This document shows, piece after piece, positions 44,978 through 54,052 of a DNA stretch of 64,000 bases. The stretch spans positions 1-64,000 of the forward strand of contig NZ_JAGGKS010000011.1 of assembly GCF_017873955.1 (NCBI RefSeq), in the 5' to 3' direction. The position numbers were made by a program, and so were the translations under genes. Position 1 is the first letter of the stretch. Every line of letters starts with the position of its first letter. This DNA comes from Sedimentibacter acidaminivorans (GTDB taxonomy: Bacteria > Bacillota > Clostridia > Tissierellales > Sedimentibacteraceae). A model generated the notes under the pieces. That model did no database searches, was not told the DNA's origin, and saw nothing but the letters and a program-made list of their open reading frames with translations.

Positions 44978-46222
44978 TTATCTTATTTGACCATTTCCAT
45001 ATATGATGTATTTGGTAGTTGTAAGTTCTTTTAAACCCATAGGGCCTCTAGCATGAATTTTTTGAGTACTAATCCCTATCTCAGCTCCAAACCCAAACTC
45101 AAAACCATCTGTAAATCTTGTTGATGCATTTACATAAACCGCTGCCGCATCAACTTCATTTAAGAACTTTTGTGAATTAGTGTAGCTTTCCGTTATTATT
45201 GACTCAGAATGTCCTGTTCCATATTTATTTATATGTTTAACTGCCGTATCTAAGTCATCAACAACCTTAACAGAGATTATATAATCAAGAAATTCTTTGC
45301 CATAATCCCCTTCAGTAGCTAATATTACATCTTTACATATTTTAATTGTTTCTTCGCATCCTCTTACTTCAACATTTTTTTCTCTTAGTTTTTTTATAGC
45401 GTCAGGTAAAAATTCATCTTTAATATTTCTATGAACTAGAAGGCTTTCACAAGAATTGCAAACAGATACTCTTGATGTTTTTGCATTTATTAGTATATCA
45501 TATGCCATATCAAAATTTGCATATTCATCAACATATATGTGACAATTTCCAGTTCCAGTTTGAATTACAGGAACCGTTGCATTTTCAACTGCTGTTTTAA
45601 TAAGCCCTGCACCGCCTCTTGGAATTAAAACATTTAGATAGTCGTTTAACTTCATAAAACCTGCAGCCGTTTCTCTAGATGTATCTTCTATAAGTTCTAT
45701 AGCACCTTCATTTATACCTAACTCTTTTAATGACAACTTTAGTATTTTAACAATTTCTTTATTAGAATTAATTGCATCTTTCGAACCTCTAAGCATTACT
45801 GAGTTGGAAGATTTAAGACACAGTGCAGCTGCATCAACAGTTACATTAGGTCTTGATTCATAAATTATCCCAATTACTCCTAAAGGTACTCTTTTTTGTC
45901 CTATTACAAGGCCATTTGGCCTCTTAATCATATGCAGAACCTCTCCAACTGGATCATCAAGGTCAGCAATCTTGTTAACACCTTCTGCAATAGACTTGAT
46001 TCTATCTTCATTCAACATTAGCCTGTCAATCATAGATTCATTCATTCCATTATTTCTTGAATTTGTAATATCTATCTGATTTTTTTCTATAATTTCTGCA
46101 GAGTGGGATACTAAATTATCTGATATTCTTTTTAATGCATTATTTTTTATTTCTGTTGAAATGTTCATAAGCTGATATGAAGCAGCTTTAGCGTTTTCAC
46201 CTTTTACAATCAATTCATTCAT
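44978..46222 (-). CDS. proA: Gamma-glutamyl phosphate reductase
   Basis: This 414-residue NADPH-dependent enzyme performs the second step of proline synthesis, giving glutamate-5-semialdehyde. Family landmarks include RPNVTVDAAALCLKSSNSVMLRG, the catalytic cysteine in SVCNSCESLLVH, and the C-terminal RFTDGFEFGFGAEIGISTQKIHARGPMG region. The length is typical. It overlaps proB by 4 bp (ATGA), so the two are translationally coupled. Confidence 0.95.
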   Translation of the reverse strand: MNELIVKGENAKAASYQLMNISTEIKNNALKRISDNLVSHSAEIIEKNQIDITNSRNNGMNESMIDRLMLNEDRIKSIAEGVNKIADLDDPVGEVLHMIKRPNGLVIGQKRVPLGVIGIIYESRPNVTVDAAALCLKSSNSVMLRGSKDAINSNKEIVKILKLSLKELGINEGAIELIEDTSRETAAGFMKLNDYLNVLIPRGGAGLIKTAVENATVPVIQTGTGNCHIYVDEYANFDMAYDILINAKTSRVSVCNSCESLLVHRNIKDEFLPDAIKKLREKNVEVRGCEETIKICKDVILATEGDYGKEFLDYIISVKVVDDLDTAVKHINKYGTGHSESIITESYTNSQKFLNEVDAAAVYVNASTRFTDGFEFGFGAEIGISTQKIHARGPMGLKELTTTKYIIYGNGQIR

Positions 46223-47031
46223 ATAGATTTAACCTTCTTTCCTCTAAATATAGTTCCAACTTGTTTACCTTCAAGTATATCATACAATGATTCTGGATGT
46301 TTACCATTACAAATAACCATATCAATTCCAGCGTTAACTGCAATTTTAGCAGCAGAAATTTTTGTAGACATGCCACCTGTTCCAACTAAGCTTTGTGAAT
46401 CACCTGCTGAATTTTCAATTTCTAATGTAATTTCTTCTACTACAGGTACTAATTTTGCATTTTCATTCAACTGAGGATTTTTATCATAAAAACCATCGAT
46501 ATCACTTAATATTATAAGCATATCAGCTTTTACTAACTTTGCTGTAACTGCTGACAATGTGTCATTATCTCCATATACAAGTTCATCAACGGCAACAGTA
46601 TCATTTTCATTTACAATTGGAATAACACCATATGTTAAAAGAGTTTCAAAAGTATTTATTATATTGTTTCTATATAAATCATTGTCAGTTATTGCTCTCG
46701 TTAAAAGAATTTGTGAAACCATTTGACCATACTGTGAAAAAAGCTTATCATAAGTAAACATAAGCTCGCACTGACCAACAGAAGCTGCAGCCTGTCTTTC
46801 TTTAACAGATTTAGGCCTTTCATTTAAACCGAGTTTAGATACACCAGCAGTTATTGAACCAGATGTTACTAGAATAATTTCCGTGTCATTTTTTTTAATA
46901 TCACTTAATACCATCGCCAGCTTATCCATAATTCTTAAATTAAGACTTCCTGTGCTATGTGTGAGGGTTGATGTTCCAACTTTTATAACAATTCTTTTTT
47001 TATCTTTTATTCCTGTCCTAATTAACTCCAT
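46219..47031 (-). CDS. proB: Glutamate 5-kinase, short form
   Basis: This 270-residue amino-acid kinase phosphorylates glutamate at the start of proline synthesis. KVGTSTLTHSTGSLN opens the nucleotide fold, VTSGSITAGVSKLG and NENDTVAVDEL mark the substrate site, and GTGGMSTKISAA closes it. The C-terminal PUA domain of the longer forms (about 370 residues) is absent, as in many clostridia. AGGGGAC precedes the ATG. A TTGATT-16-TAAAAT promoter lies at 47065-47092. Confidence 0.94.
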   Translation of the reverse strand: MELIRTGIKDKKRIVIKVGTSTLTHSTGSLNLRIMDKLAMVLSDIKKNDTEIILVTSGSITAGVSKLGLNERPKSVKERQAAASVGQCELMFTYDKLFSQYGQMVSQILLTRAITDNDLYRNNIINTFETLLTYGVIPIVNENDTVAVDELVYGDNDTLSAVTAKLVKADMLIILSDIDGFYDKNPQLNENAKLVPVVEEITLEIENSAGDSQSLVGTGGMSTKISAAKIAVNAGIDMVICNGKHPESLYDILEGKQVGTIFRGKKVKSI

Positions 47032-47064
47032 ATGTTATGTCCCCTTAAAAATAATATAGTTCTT

Positions 47065-47092
47065 ATTTTATCATTCAAATAGAATTAATCAA
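47065..47092 (-). promoter_or_regulatory. Putative proBA promoter
   Basis: A -35 TTGATT (47087-47092) and -10 TAAAAT (47065-47070) with a 16-bp spacer read leftward, about 35 bp before the proB ATG. Confidence 0.45.
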
Positions 47093-47147
47093 GTTTTTTT
47101 TAATATTTTTTTGTTTTTATACGAAAAATTTTCTTATTATACATACA

Positions 47148-47192
47148 TACCCTATAGGGTAGACTTTTTTACATTGTCTATTCTATAGGGTA
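47148..47192 (-). terminator. Hairpin of two palindromes after the liv operon
   Basis: The two 17-base arms pair with two mismatches around an 11-base loop. Each arm contains a palindrome: TACCCTATAGGGTA (47148-47161) is perfect, and its copy at 47179-47192 has two differences. The centres are 31 bp apart. It lies 24 bp past livF and could be the liv terminator, although no T run follows, or a paired operator. Confidence 0.5.
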
Positions 47193-47215
47193 CATTTTAA
47201 TAAGTTTTTTATAAT

Positions 47216-47935
47216 TTATTTTATTTCAACTTTTTTCTTACCAAGATATGCTTCTTGTATTTTTTCATCCTTAATTAATATCTTTGCATCTCCTTGAGCC
47301 GTAATTGTACCCTGTTCTAAAACATATGCGGTATCCGATATAGACAATGCCTTAAAAGCATTTTGTTCTACTAACAAAATTGTTTTTCCCATTTCCTTTA
47401 TTTCAAGTATAATATCAAATATAGTGTTTATTAAAAGAGGAGCAAGTCCCAAAGAAGGTTCATCAAGCAAAATCAAGTCAGGATTAGACATTAATCCTCT
47501 TCCCATTGCTAGCATTTGCTGTTCTCCCCCTGAAAGCGTTCCTGCTATTTGAGTTTCTCTTTCTTCTAGCCTTGGAAATAATTCAAATACCCTTTTCATA
47601 TCTTTTTGTATGCCTTGCTTGTCATTCCTTAAAAAAGCTCCCATTTGCAAATTTTCAGTTACAGTCAAATTAGCAAATATGATCCTTCCTTCTGGTACTT
47701 GACAAATCCCTGATTTTACTATTTTATGTGCCTGTTTAGGTAGTTTTTCATTTTTATATAAAATATCACCATCTTTATATTTAACAATACCACATATTGA
47801 ATTAATAAGTGTGGATTTGCCTGCACCATTTGATCCTATAATAGATACTATTTTTCCTTTTTCCACATCTATTGAAACGCCTTTTAACGCATGTATTCCA
47901 CCATAAAAAACATTTAAATTTTTAACCCTCAGCAT
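47216..47935 (-). CDS. livF: Branched-chain amino acid ABC transporter ATPase
   Basis: The start is the ATG of MLRVKNLNVFYGG at 47935, with GAGGAGG before it, overlapping livG by 14 bp. The 239-residue ATPase has Walker A GSNGAGKST, signature LSGGEQQML, Walker B LILLDEPSLGLAP and the H-loop variant VEQNAFKAL (Gln-Asn) typical of LivF. With LivG it drives LivHM. It is the last gene of the operon. Confidence 0.95.
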   Translation of the reverse strand: MLRVKNLNVFYGGIHALKGVSIDVEKGKIVSIIGSNGAGKSTLINSICGIVKYKDGDILYKNEKLPKQAHKIVKSGICQVPEGRIIFANLTVTENLQMGAFLRNDKQGIQKDMKRVFELFPRLEERETQIAGTLSGGEQQMLAMGRGLMSNPDLILLDEPSLGLAPLLINTIFDIILEIKEMGKTILLVEQNAFKALSISDTAYVLEQGTITAQGDAKILIKDEKIQEAYLGKKKVEIK

Positions 47936-48704
47936 GATTTTCCTCCTCTTTTCCAAGGTAAGCCTCTACAACACTCTTATTACCTTGTATTTCCATCGGA
48001 GTTCCTTGTGCTAACGGAATACCAAAGTTAAGAACAAATATTTCATCACAAACTCCCATTATTAAGTCCATATGATGTTCTATTATTAATACTGTTAAAT
48101 CAAATTTATCCCTTATTTCTCTAATTAATTCCATTAGCTGTATTGTTTCCTCTGGATTCATCCCTGCTGCTGGCTCATCAAGCAATAAAAGTTTCGGGTT
48201 AAGTGCTAATGCTCTTGCTATTTCAAGCTTTCTTTGAAGTCCATACGGCAAATTTGATGCAACCATATCTTTATATTCCCATAACCCCATAAGTTTTAAT
48301 AATTCAACAGTTTTTTCATTTAATTCTTTTTCTTGTTTTTTAAATTTTCCAAACCTTACAATAGAACTAAAAATTCCATAATCTGCTGATTTGTGACATG
48401 CTGTTAGCACATTATCATAAGTGCTAAGCTTTTTGAACAACCTAATGTTTTGAAATGTTCTTGTTATTCCCATATTAGCTATTTGAAAAGGCTTTAGCTT
48501 TTCAAGTTTTTGTCCATAAAAAGTTATTTCACCCTCTGTCAGGTTATAAATAGCTGTTATTAAATTAAAAATTGTAGTTTTACCTGCCCCATTAGGTCCT
48601 ATCAAACCAAATATTTCACCTTCTTCAATGTTAAAGCTAACATTTCCAACAGCAGTTAATCCTCCGAATTTTTTTGTAACATTTTTTAGAGAAAGTACAC
48701 TCAT
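47922..48704 (-). CDS. livG: Branched-chain amino acid ABC transporter ATPase
   Basis: This 260-residue ATPase has Walker A GPNGAGKTT, signature region NLPYGLQRKLEIARAL, Walker B LLLLDEPAAGMNPEE and IEHHMDLIM, all LivG features. It also has the LivG insertion with ITRTFQNIRLFKKLS. Its start overlaps livM by 4 bp (ATGA). It forms the heterodimeric motor with LivF. Confidence 0.95.
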   Translation of the reverse strand: MSVLSLKNVTKKFGGLTAVGNVSFNIEEGEIFGLIGPNGAGKTTIFNLITAIYNLTEGEITFYGQKLEKLKPFQIANMGITRTFQNIRLFKKLSTYDNVLTACHKSADYGIFSSIVRFGKFKKQEKELNEKTVELLKLMGLWEYKDMVASNLPYGLQRKLEIARALALNPKLLLLDEPAAGMNPEETIQLMELIREIRDKFDLTVLIIEHHMDLIMGVCDEIFVLNFGIPLAQGTPMEIQGNKSVVEAYLGKEEENHAEG

Positions 48705-49591
48705 AGCTTTACCCCCTCTTTTTTATTTTTACTTTTATTTTTAAATTTTCTAAATATCCTTGCAATTCCCTTAAAGCTAAATTCCTTTCCACCCATAAGT
48801 CCCTGAGGTCTAGTAATCATTATTAAAATTACTGCGGCTCCATAAACAACAAGTCTCCATTCATAGAAACTCCTTAATATTTCTGGTAAGAACGTTAATA
48901 AAAGTGCTCCAACTACACTTCCTGACACGCTTCCAAGTCCACCAAATATAACTATTATGGTGAGTTCTGTAGATTTAACCATCTTGAACATTATAGGCTG
49001 TATATATCCCAGATAATGTGCTAATAGTCCTCCCGCTATACCTGCATAAAGAGCACTTATCGCAAGAGACATTAATTTATATTTAAATACATCTATACCT
49101 ATTACTTGAGATGCCATTTCTTCTTCTCTTATTGCAACCATATTTCTTCCATGTCTTGATTTAATAATAAACACTAAAACAACAATAGCTATTATGTCTA
49201 TAATAATAACAACTGTTAAATTTGTATGAGGATATATATTAGGAAGACCTCTTGCTCCACCAAAGTATTTGATATTATCTAATATAAGCCTTATAGCTTC
49301 GCCAAATCCAAGTGTAGCAATGCAAAAATAATCTCCCTTTAAATTTAATGTTAGTTTACCAATTAATAATCCTGCTATCATAGCACCACATCCACCTGCT
49401 AAGAGGGCTGGAATAAATGATATTCCCATCTTAACAGTTGCAGTTGCAGCTATATATGCACCTATAGCCATAAAACCTGCATGACCAAAAGAAAACAATC
49501 CTGTGAATCCTGTTAAAAGGGATAATCCTAGTACTGTTAATAAGTTTATTCCTGAAAGAATAAGTATTCCTGAAATATAAATCCAACTCAT
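48701..49591 (-). CDS. livM: Branched-chain amino acid ABC transporter permease
   Basis: This 296-residue integral membrane protein has about eight or nine helices. The LivM landmarks are SLLTGFTGLFSFGHAGFMAIGAY near the start, GDYFCIATLGFGEAIRL, and the cytoplasmic coupling loop SRHGRNMVAIREEEMASQVIGID. The C-terminus is lysine-rich. GGAGG precedes the ATG, 10 bp after livH. It pairs with LivH. Confidence 0.95.
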   Translation of the reverse strand: MSWIYISGILILSGINLLTVLGLSLLTGFTGLFSFGHAGFMAIGAYIAATATVKMGISFIPALLAGGCGAMIAGLLIGKLTLNLKGDYFCIATLGFGEAIRLILDNIKYFGGARGLPNIYPHTNLTVVIIIDIIAIVVLVFIIKSRHGRNMVAIREEEMASQVIGIDVFKYKLMSLAISALYAGIAGGLLAHYLGYIQPIMFKMVKSTELTIIVIFGGLGSVSGSVVGALLLTFLPEILRSFYEWRLVVYGAAVILIMITRPQGLMGGKEFSFKGIARIFRKFKNKSKNKKEGVKL

Positions 49592-49601
49592 ATAATCCCT
49601 C

Positions 49602-50483
49602 CTATGCCTTATCTTCAGTAGATTTACCCATCAATCCTGTAGGCTTCACTACTAAAACAAATATTAACAATGCAAATGCGATTAAGTCTCTATATTGTGA
49701 TGATAAGTATCCAGATGTCATAGTTTCTATTATTCCAAGAAGTATTGAACCAAATACTGCGCCGGGTAAGCTTCCTAGTCCACCAAACACCGCTGCAATA
49801 AATGATTTTGTAGTAATATTACCTATTTGGGGATATACTGTGTACTTCATTCCAAATAACATTCCCGCTATTCCTGCTAAAATTCCACCCATAATAAATA
49901 TAATAAATATTACTTGATCTACATTTACACCCATTAAAGTGCTTCCTTTTACACTATAAGATGTTGCTCTAATTGATAAACCTATCTTAGTTTTCTCTAT
50001 TATGTAAATTAATGCAATCAAACTTATTGCGGAAATAATAAACATTAATAAATCAATTCTGCCCAATGCTACAGGTCCTAACATAATTGGTTCTGTTGAA
50101 AATATTGGTGGGTAAGTTCTAAATGTTGGTCCAATAGGACTTGCTATTACAATATTTTCTAAGAATATAGATGCTCCCATAGCAGAAATAATAAAATATA
50201 AAAACGGTGCATTTCTTTTCCTAAGAGGTCTATACACTACCTTTTCCATACTAACTGCCAACAAGCCTGCTCCTAAAGCTGATAAAATAAACGCAATATA
50301 AAATGGTACCTTTAACATAGTTAGACAAAAGTATCCTATATATGCACCAATCATAATAACTCCACCGTGAGCGAAATTAGAAAAGTTCAATATACTATAT
50401 ACGAGAGAGTATCCGACTGCCATGAGTGCATAAACACTACCTATTGACAATCCATTTATAATTTGTTGTAATAAATAGCTCAA
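49602..50483 (-). CDS. livH: Branched-chain amino acid ABC transporter permease
   Basis: This 293-residue membrane protein of about eight helices starts with TTG at 50483, placed 7 bp after AGGAGG. LivH landmarks are GLSIGSVYALMAVGYSLVYSILNFSNFAHGGVIMIGAY (family pattern, read as separate blocks), the coupling loop KTKIGLSIRATSYSVKGSTLMGVN, and FGGLGSLPGAVFGSILLG. It follows livK after a partial-terminator hairpin, which would keep its expression below that of the binding protein. Confidence 0.95.
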   Translation of the reverse strand: MSYLLQQIINGLSIGSVYALMAVGYSLVYSILNFSNFAHGGVIMIGAYIGYFCLTMLKVPFYIAFILSALGAGLLAVSMEKVVYRPLRKRNAPFLYFIISAMGASIFLENIVIASPIGPTFRTYPPIFSTEPIMLGPVALGRIDLLMFIISAISLIALIYIIEKTKIGLSIRATSYSVKGSTLMGVNVDQVIFIIFIMGGILAGIAGMLFGMKYTVYPQIGNITTKSFIAAVFGGLGSLPGAVFGSILLGIIETMTSGYLSSQYRDLIAFALLIFVLVVKPTGLMGKSTEDKA

Positions 50484-50509
50484 TATTTTACCTCCTGTCG
50501 TTATTTCAA

Positions 50510-50535
50510 CAAAGGCGGGTATTTGCCCGCCTTAA
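50510..50535 (-). terminator. Attenuating hairpin between livK and livH
   Basis: A perfect stem of 9 or more bp, AAGGCGGG/CCCGCCTT, with a 6-base loop lies about 12 bp past the livK stop and within the operon. The T run is weak, so partial read-through is expected and would give more binding protein than permease. Confidence 0.75.
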
Positions 50536-50546
50536 GTTAACTTTTA

Positions 50547-51716
50547 CTATTTAACACCATATTTTTCTTGGAATATGTAATCTCCGCTCTCTATTCTTAC
50601 TATGGCAGCTTCTTTCCCATCTGGATTATGAGTGTCAGGGCTTATTTTGATTGTTCCTGTAACACCTTCTACAGAAACTTTTGTCAAGGATTCTGTTATT
50701 TTTTCAGGATCAGCACTATTAGCATCTTTTATAGCAGCTTCTAACAACAAAAATGCATCATGTGCCATATATCCGTTTAATTCCATTGGTAAATCATATT
50801 TAGCTTTATATGCATCCTGCAAAGGTTTAACATCTGGATCATTAAAGTCTAAGTGGTTTACTACATAGCTTCCCTCAATAGCATCCTTAGCCATTGTCAT
50901 AAGTTGATCTGAAGGCCATCCGTCTCCACCGATTAGTGTAGCTTCTATTCCAAGGTCTCTTGCTTGATTTGCACTTAATGCAACTTCTTTGTAGTAGTAA
51001 GGCATCAATATAACATCAGGATTAGCTTCTTTAATTTTACTTAATTGTGGTCTAAAATCAACATCGCCTTCTTTAAATCCTTCTTTTGCTACAATCTTAC
51101 CACCTTTTTCTGTAAATGTTTTCTCAAAGAATTCAGTAAATCCTTGAGAATAATCACTTGCTACATCATATAGTATGGCAGCATTTTTAAGTCCAAGCTT
51201 GTCATATGCATATCCAGCTGCAACCGCCCCCTGATATGGGTCTATAAAACATACTCTAAAGTTATATTTTTTTACTGAACCATCCTCGTTAACTGTAACT
51301 TTAGGGTTTGTAGCAACCGTAGCAATATCAGATACCTTGTATTGATCTAGAACTGAAGAAATAGCTAGTGCCTGTCCGCTGGCATTAGGTCCTAAAATTG
51401 CTACTACTTTATCTTGAGAGATCAATCTTTTAACTGCGTTAACAGCTTCAGCTGCATCACCTTTTGTATCATAGTATATACCTTCAACTTGTTTACCTAA
51501 AATTCCACCATCAGCATTAACTTGTTCAATTAGCATTTTTATAGTATTGCTTTCACATGTTCCCCAAACTGCTTGGTCACCTGTTAAAGAACCTATCCAA
51601 CCAATTTTAATTACATCACTTGATGCACCAGATGTGCTTCCACTGCCTCCGCAGCCTGTTAACATCAGTGTGAAAATAAGCAACACACTAATTAATGATA
51701 ATACTTTTCTTCTCAT
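50547..51716 (-). CDS. livK: Branched-chain amino acid-binding lipoprotein
   Basis: The start is the ATG of MRRKVLSLISVLLIF at 51716, with AGGAGG upstream. The frame extends further but lacks a signal there. The 389-residue lipoprotein has lipobox LTGC and a Gly/Ser linker, then the type I periplasmic-binding fold (KIGWIGSLTGDQAVWGTCESN, VVAILGPNASGQALAISSVLDQ, KNAAILYDVASDYSQGFTEFFEK). It captures a branched-chain or other amino acid and delivers it to LivHM. Ligand specificity is not readable. It is the first gene of the operon. Confidence 0.94.
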   Translation of the reverse strand: MRRKVLSLISVLLIFTLMLTGCGGSGSTSGASSDVIKIGWIGSLTGDQAVWGTCESNTIKMLIEQVNADGGILGKQVEGIYYDTKGDAAEAVNAVKRLISQDKVVAILGPNASGQALAISSVLDQYKVSDIATVATNPKVTVNEDGSVKKYNFRVCFIDPYQGAVAAGYAYDKLGLKNAAILYDVASDYSQGFTEFFEKTFTEKGGKIVAKEGFKEGDVDFRPQLSKIKEANPDVILMPYYYKEVALSANQARDLGIEATLIGGDGWPSDQLMTMAKDAIEGSYVVNHLDFNDPDVKPLQDAYKAKYDLPMELNGYMAHDAFLLLEAAIKDANSADPEKITESLTKVSVEGVTGTIKISPDTHNPDGKEAAIVRIESGDYIFQEKYGVK

Positions 51717-51777
51717 AAATAATACCCTCCTAATTTTATTCTTAATTATTTTAATAAATATAAAAACAAAATATTTC

Positions 51778-51806
51778 CATATAATTAATATATGTAACGT
51801 TTTCAA
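51778..51806 (-). promoter_or_regulatory. Putative livK promoter
   Basis: A -35 TTGAAA (51801-51806) and -10 TATATG (51778-51783) with a 17-bp spacer read leftward. The weak -10 fits an activator-dependent promoter. The -35 overlaps the TTTTGA repeats. Confidence 0.45.
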
Positions 51807-51828
51807 AAAAAATCAAAAGAAATCAAAA
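51803..51828 (-). promoter_or_regulatory. Three TTTTGA repeats at 10-bp spacing upstream of livK
   Basis: On the minus strand TTTTGA occurs at 51823-51828, 51813-51818 and 51803-51808, giving TTTTGA-N4-TTTTGA-N4-TTTTGA. B. subtilis GlnL is known to bind a TTTTGT-N4-TTTTGT direct repeat, and a GlnL-like regulator gene ends 70 bp away. The region is A/T-rich, so chance similarity is possible. Confidence 0.5.
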
Positions 51829-51897
51829 AAAAGAAAAAACATATAAAACTTTTATACATTTCTTCTCAAACTATGTTTTTTGGCTTTATACCAGTCT

Positions 51898-52731
51898 TTA
51901 CTCTGTTTGGCATATATGAATCAAACCTTCGAAAAATTTATTTAGTGAAATTTTACCTCTTTTATTCTTCTTTCCTGTTATCCAGTCCATTTCTGCTTTA
52001 ACACTTGAAAAATCAAATAGGATATTTGCATAAACATGAAAAACATCGTTACTGTAATCATTTACTCCCAAGTTTGCAATATTAGTAAGTCCATTTTTTA
52101 TTGCTCTTCTTACTCTTTGTTTTACTATTCTAGTACTATCACCTAGTCTATTTTCTAAGGAAACAAAATCATAATCAATAAAACTGATATCGTTTTCAAG
52201 AAGGTATAAGGTGATTTTAATTATATCATTTGTACCCTTTTCTCCAAGCATACCTAAAATACCTAAAATATTTTTTATTTTTATTGTATAATGTTCATTT
52301 TTACATCTGCTTTGCTTTCCTGTAGATTGGAATATTTTTTTAATGTTAGATAAAGTATTATCTAATTCTATTTTTTCTGCAACCGTTGAAACAACTCTTT
52401 CCACTTCTATTATATTTATAGGTTTTGTAATAAAAAATTCAATTCCAGATTCATATGATTCTGAACGAAGTTGACTATCTAAAACTTGTGATATCATAAT
52501 AAATGAAAGCTGTGGATTAATAGATTTAAGTTCCTTTACTAGAGTATTTCCGTCCATTATTGGCATAAGTAAATCTACAAGCACTATATTTGGTTTCATT
52601 ACAAGTATTTCTTTAAAAGCTTTTTCTCCATTAGTAGCGCTTCCTATAATTTCAAATGAATTATTTTTTTCAATAACATTACTCAAAATCCTTATTACAT
52701 TTATATCGTCATCTACAATATAAAATTTCAT
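51898..52731 (-). CDS. GlnL-like response regulator (receiver plus YcbB domain)
   Basis: This 277-residue protein has an N-terminal receiver with the acidic cluster VDDD (6-9) and phospho-acceptor Asp53 in VLVDLLMPIMDG. The C-terminal half (about 140-270) matches the YcbB/GlnL DNA-binding domain (KIKNILGILGMLGEKGTNDI, RLGDSTRIVKQRVRRAIKNGLTNIANLG). In B. subtilis this pair controls glutamine uptake genes. Here it lies directly before the liv operon. It overlaps the kinase gene by 4 bp (ATGA). Confidence 0.88.
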   Translation of the reverse strand: MKFYIVDDDINVIRILSNVIEKNNSFEIIGSATNGEKAFKEILVMKPNIVLVDLLMPIMDGNTLVKELKSINPQLSFIMISQVLDSQLRSESYESGIEFFITKPINIIEVERVVSTVAEKIELDNTLSNIKKIFQSTGKQSRCKNEHYTIKIKNILGILGMLGEKGTNDIIKITLYLLENDISFIDYDFVSLENRLGDSTRIVKQRVRRAIKNGLTNIANLGVNDYSNDVFHVYANILFDFSSVKAEMDWITGKKNKRGKISLNKFFEGLIHICQTE

Positions 52732-54023
52732 TTGGAAACACGCTCCATTTCATCTTGATTTATTTTAACAGTAAATTTAGTTCCTATCCCAACCTGCGAT
52801 TCAACTGTAATTGTACCTTTAAAAACTTCATCAACTATACCTTTAACATGCGCCAAACCTATTCCTCGGCAAATATCTCCTGTTTGCTCTTTGAATTTAG
52901 TAGAAAACCCTGCATTAAATATGTAGTTTATATCCTCTGTCCTAATACCTGTCCCATTATCAGATACAATAAAAACACATTCGTCCCTGTATTTATTAAT
53001 ATCAACATTTATGTATTCGGTTTTTTTACTTTCTCTTGCTTCAATGCTGTTATATATTAAATTTCTCAATACAGTTACTAGATAATAGTGATTGCTAACA
53101 TTAAAATTATTATGTATTTTAAAATCAATATATACTTTTAATTTATTACTTCTAATAAATTCTCTAATTTCATCACTCACTATATTTATAATATCTTTAA
53201 TATTCATTTGAACGATATCATTACTATCATTAAATTGTTCTTCTAACCCTTTAATTATACTTATATAATCTTTTTTGATTTCATGTACATCTTTTGCTAC
53301 ATCTAAAGATGTTACTCTTAAATTCTCTGGATATTTCTCTAAGGATAACGCTTTATAAAGATAATATGCTTTTTTCATAACATCTTCAATTTGAAGATTA
53401 TTTTTATTCATAAAATATATTTCACTTTTAACATTTGAAGTGATCAAAATAAGTTTTCTATATCTTTCTTCATGCTCCTCACGCCTTAGTAAAAAATTGT
53501 AATAGCGTGATAAAAGAATCACAAAGACTGCAATAGTAGCCCTTATAAAAGCAACGATAATTAGTGTTTTAAAAATTTCAAGTTGAAAATTTTTAAAATG
53601 TAGCATTACGCTTACTTCTAATAGATTTGAAAAATAGTCGCTTATAACTGTTGCTGCAAAAAAGTTCGTAAGCGTTGATTTAGATTTATTCCCATATAGA
53701 AAAAGAAACAAAATTCCATACGCAAAATAAAACAGCGCATCAGCATAAATAACTTCGAAAATATTATCTATATTACTACTAACAAATAATATAAGCCCTC
53801 GGTATAAAGAAGATATAATTCCTGCTGAAAATGCTATTATTACTGGGTTATAATCTCTGTTAAAATACAGCATTATAGGCAATATAATAGGAGCTAACGA
53901 TATCATAAATCCAGGTGCAAATAATTGAAAGTTTACTTGTGCTGCAAGCGCTATGCATATAGCAGCTGTTAAAGTAGTCTTTAATTTATTAATAAAATCA
54001 TCTCCAATTAGTAACGTTTTCAA
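52728..54023 (-). CDS. GlnK-like membrane sensor histidine kinase
   Basis: This 431-residue protein has five or six membrane helices in residues 12-178, a short linker, then an atypical H-box LDVAKDVHEIKKDY with His247. The GHKL ATPase domain has NLIYNSIEARESK and DNGTGIRTEDINYIF with GIGLAHVKGIVDE. The helix and H-box pattern is that of the B. subtilis GlnK (YcbA) kinase. The start is a TTG at 54023 with a weak ribosome site, so the true start may differ by a few codons. It is coupled to its regulator by ATGA overlap. Confidence 0.85.
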   Translation of the reverse strand: MKTLLIGDDFINKLKTTLTAAICIALAAQVNFQLFAPGFMISLAPIILPIMLYFNRDYNPVIIAFSAGIISSLYRGLILFVSSNIDNIFEVIYADALFYFAYGILFLFLYGNKSKSTLTNFFAATVISDYFSNLLEVSVMLHFKNFQLEIFKTLIIVAFIRATIAVFVILLSRYYNFLLRREEHEERYRKLILITSNVKSEIYFMNKNNLQIEDVMKKAYYLYKALSLEKYPENLRVTSLDVAKDVHEIKKDYISIIKGLEEQFNDSNDIVQMNIKDIINIVSDEIREFIRSNKLKVYIDFKIHNNFNVSNHYYLVTVLRNLIYNSIEARESKKTEYINVDINKYRDECVFIVSDNGTGIRTEDINYIFNAGFSTKFKEQTGDICRGIGLAHVKGIVDEVFKGTITVESQVGIGTKFTVKINQDEMERVSK

Positions 54024-54052
54024 GCTTTAGAATAAATATATTCTATGTTGTA

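Noticed and set aside
47148-47192. A T-box or proline-responsive leader for proBA
   Set aside because: No GGGTGG T-box sequence or specifier structure lies between livF and proB. The structure is nearer to the livF end than to the proB promoter.
51547-51846. Plus-strand frame of 99 codons across the livK start and promoter
   Set aside because: It is antisense to the lipoprotein start and promoter and ends in a lysine-rich low-complexity tail.
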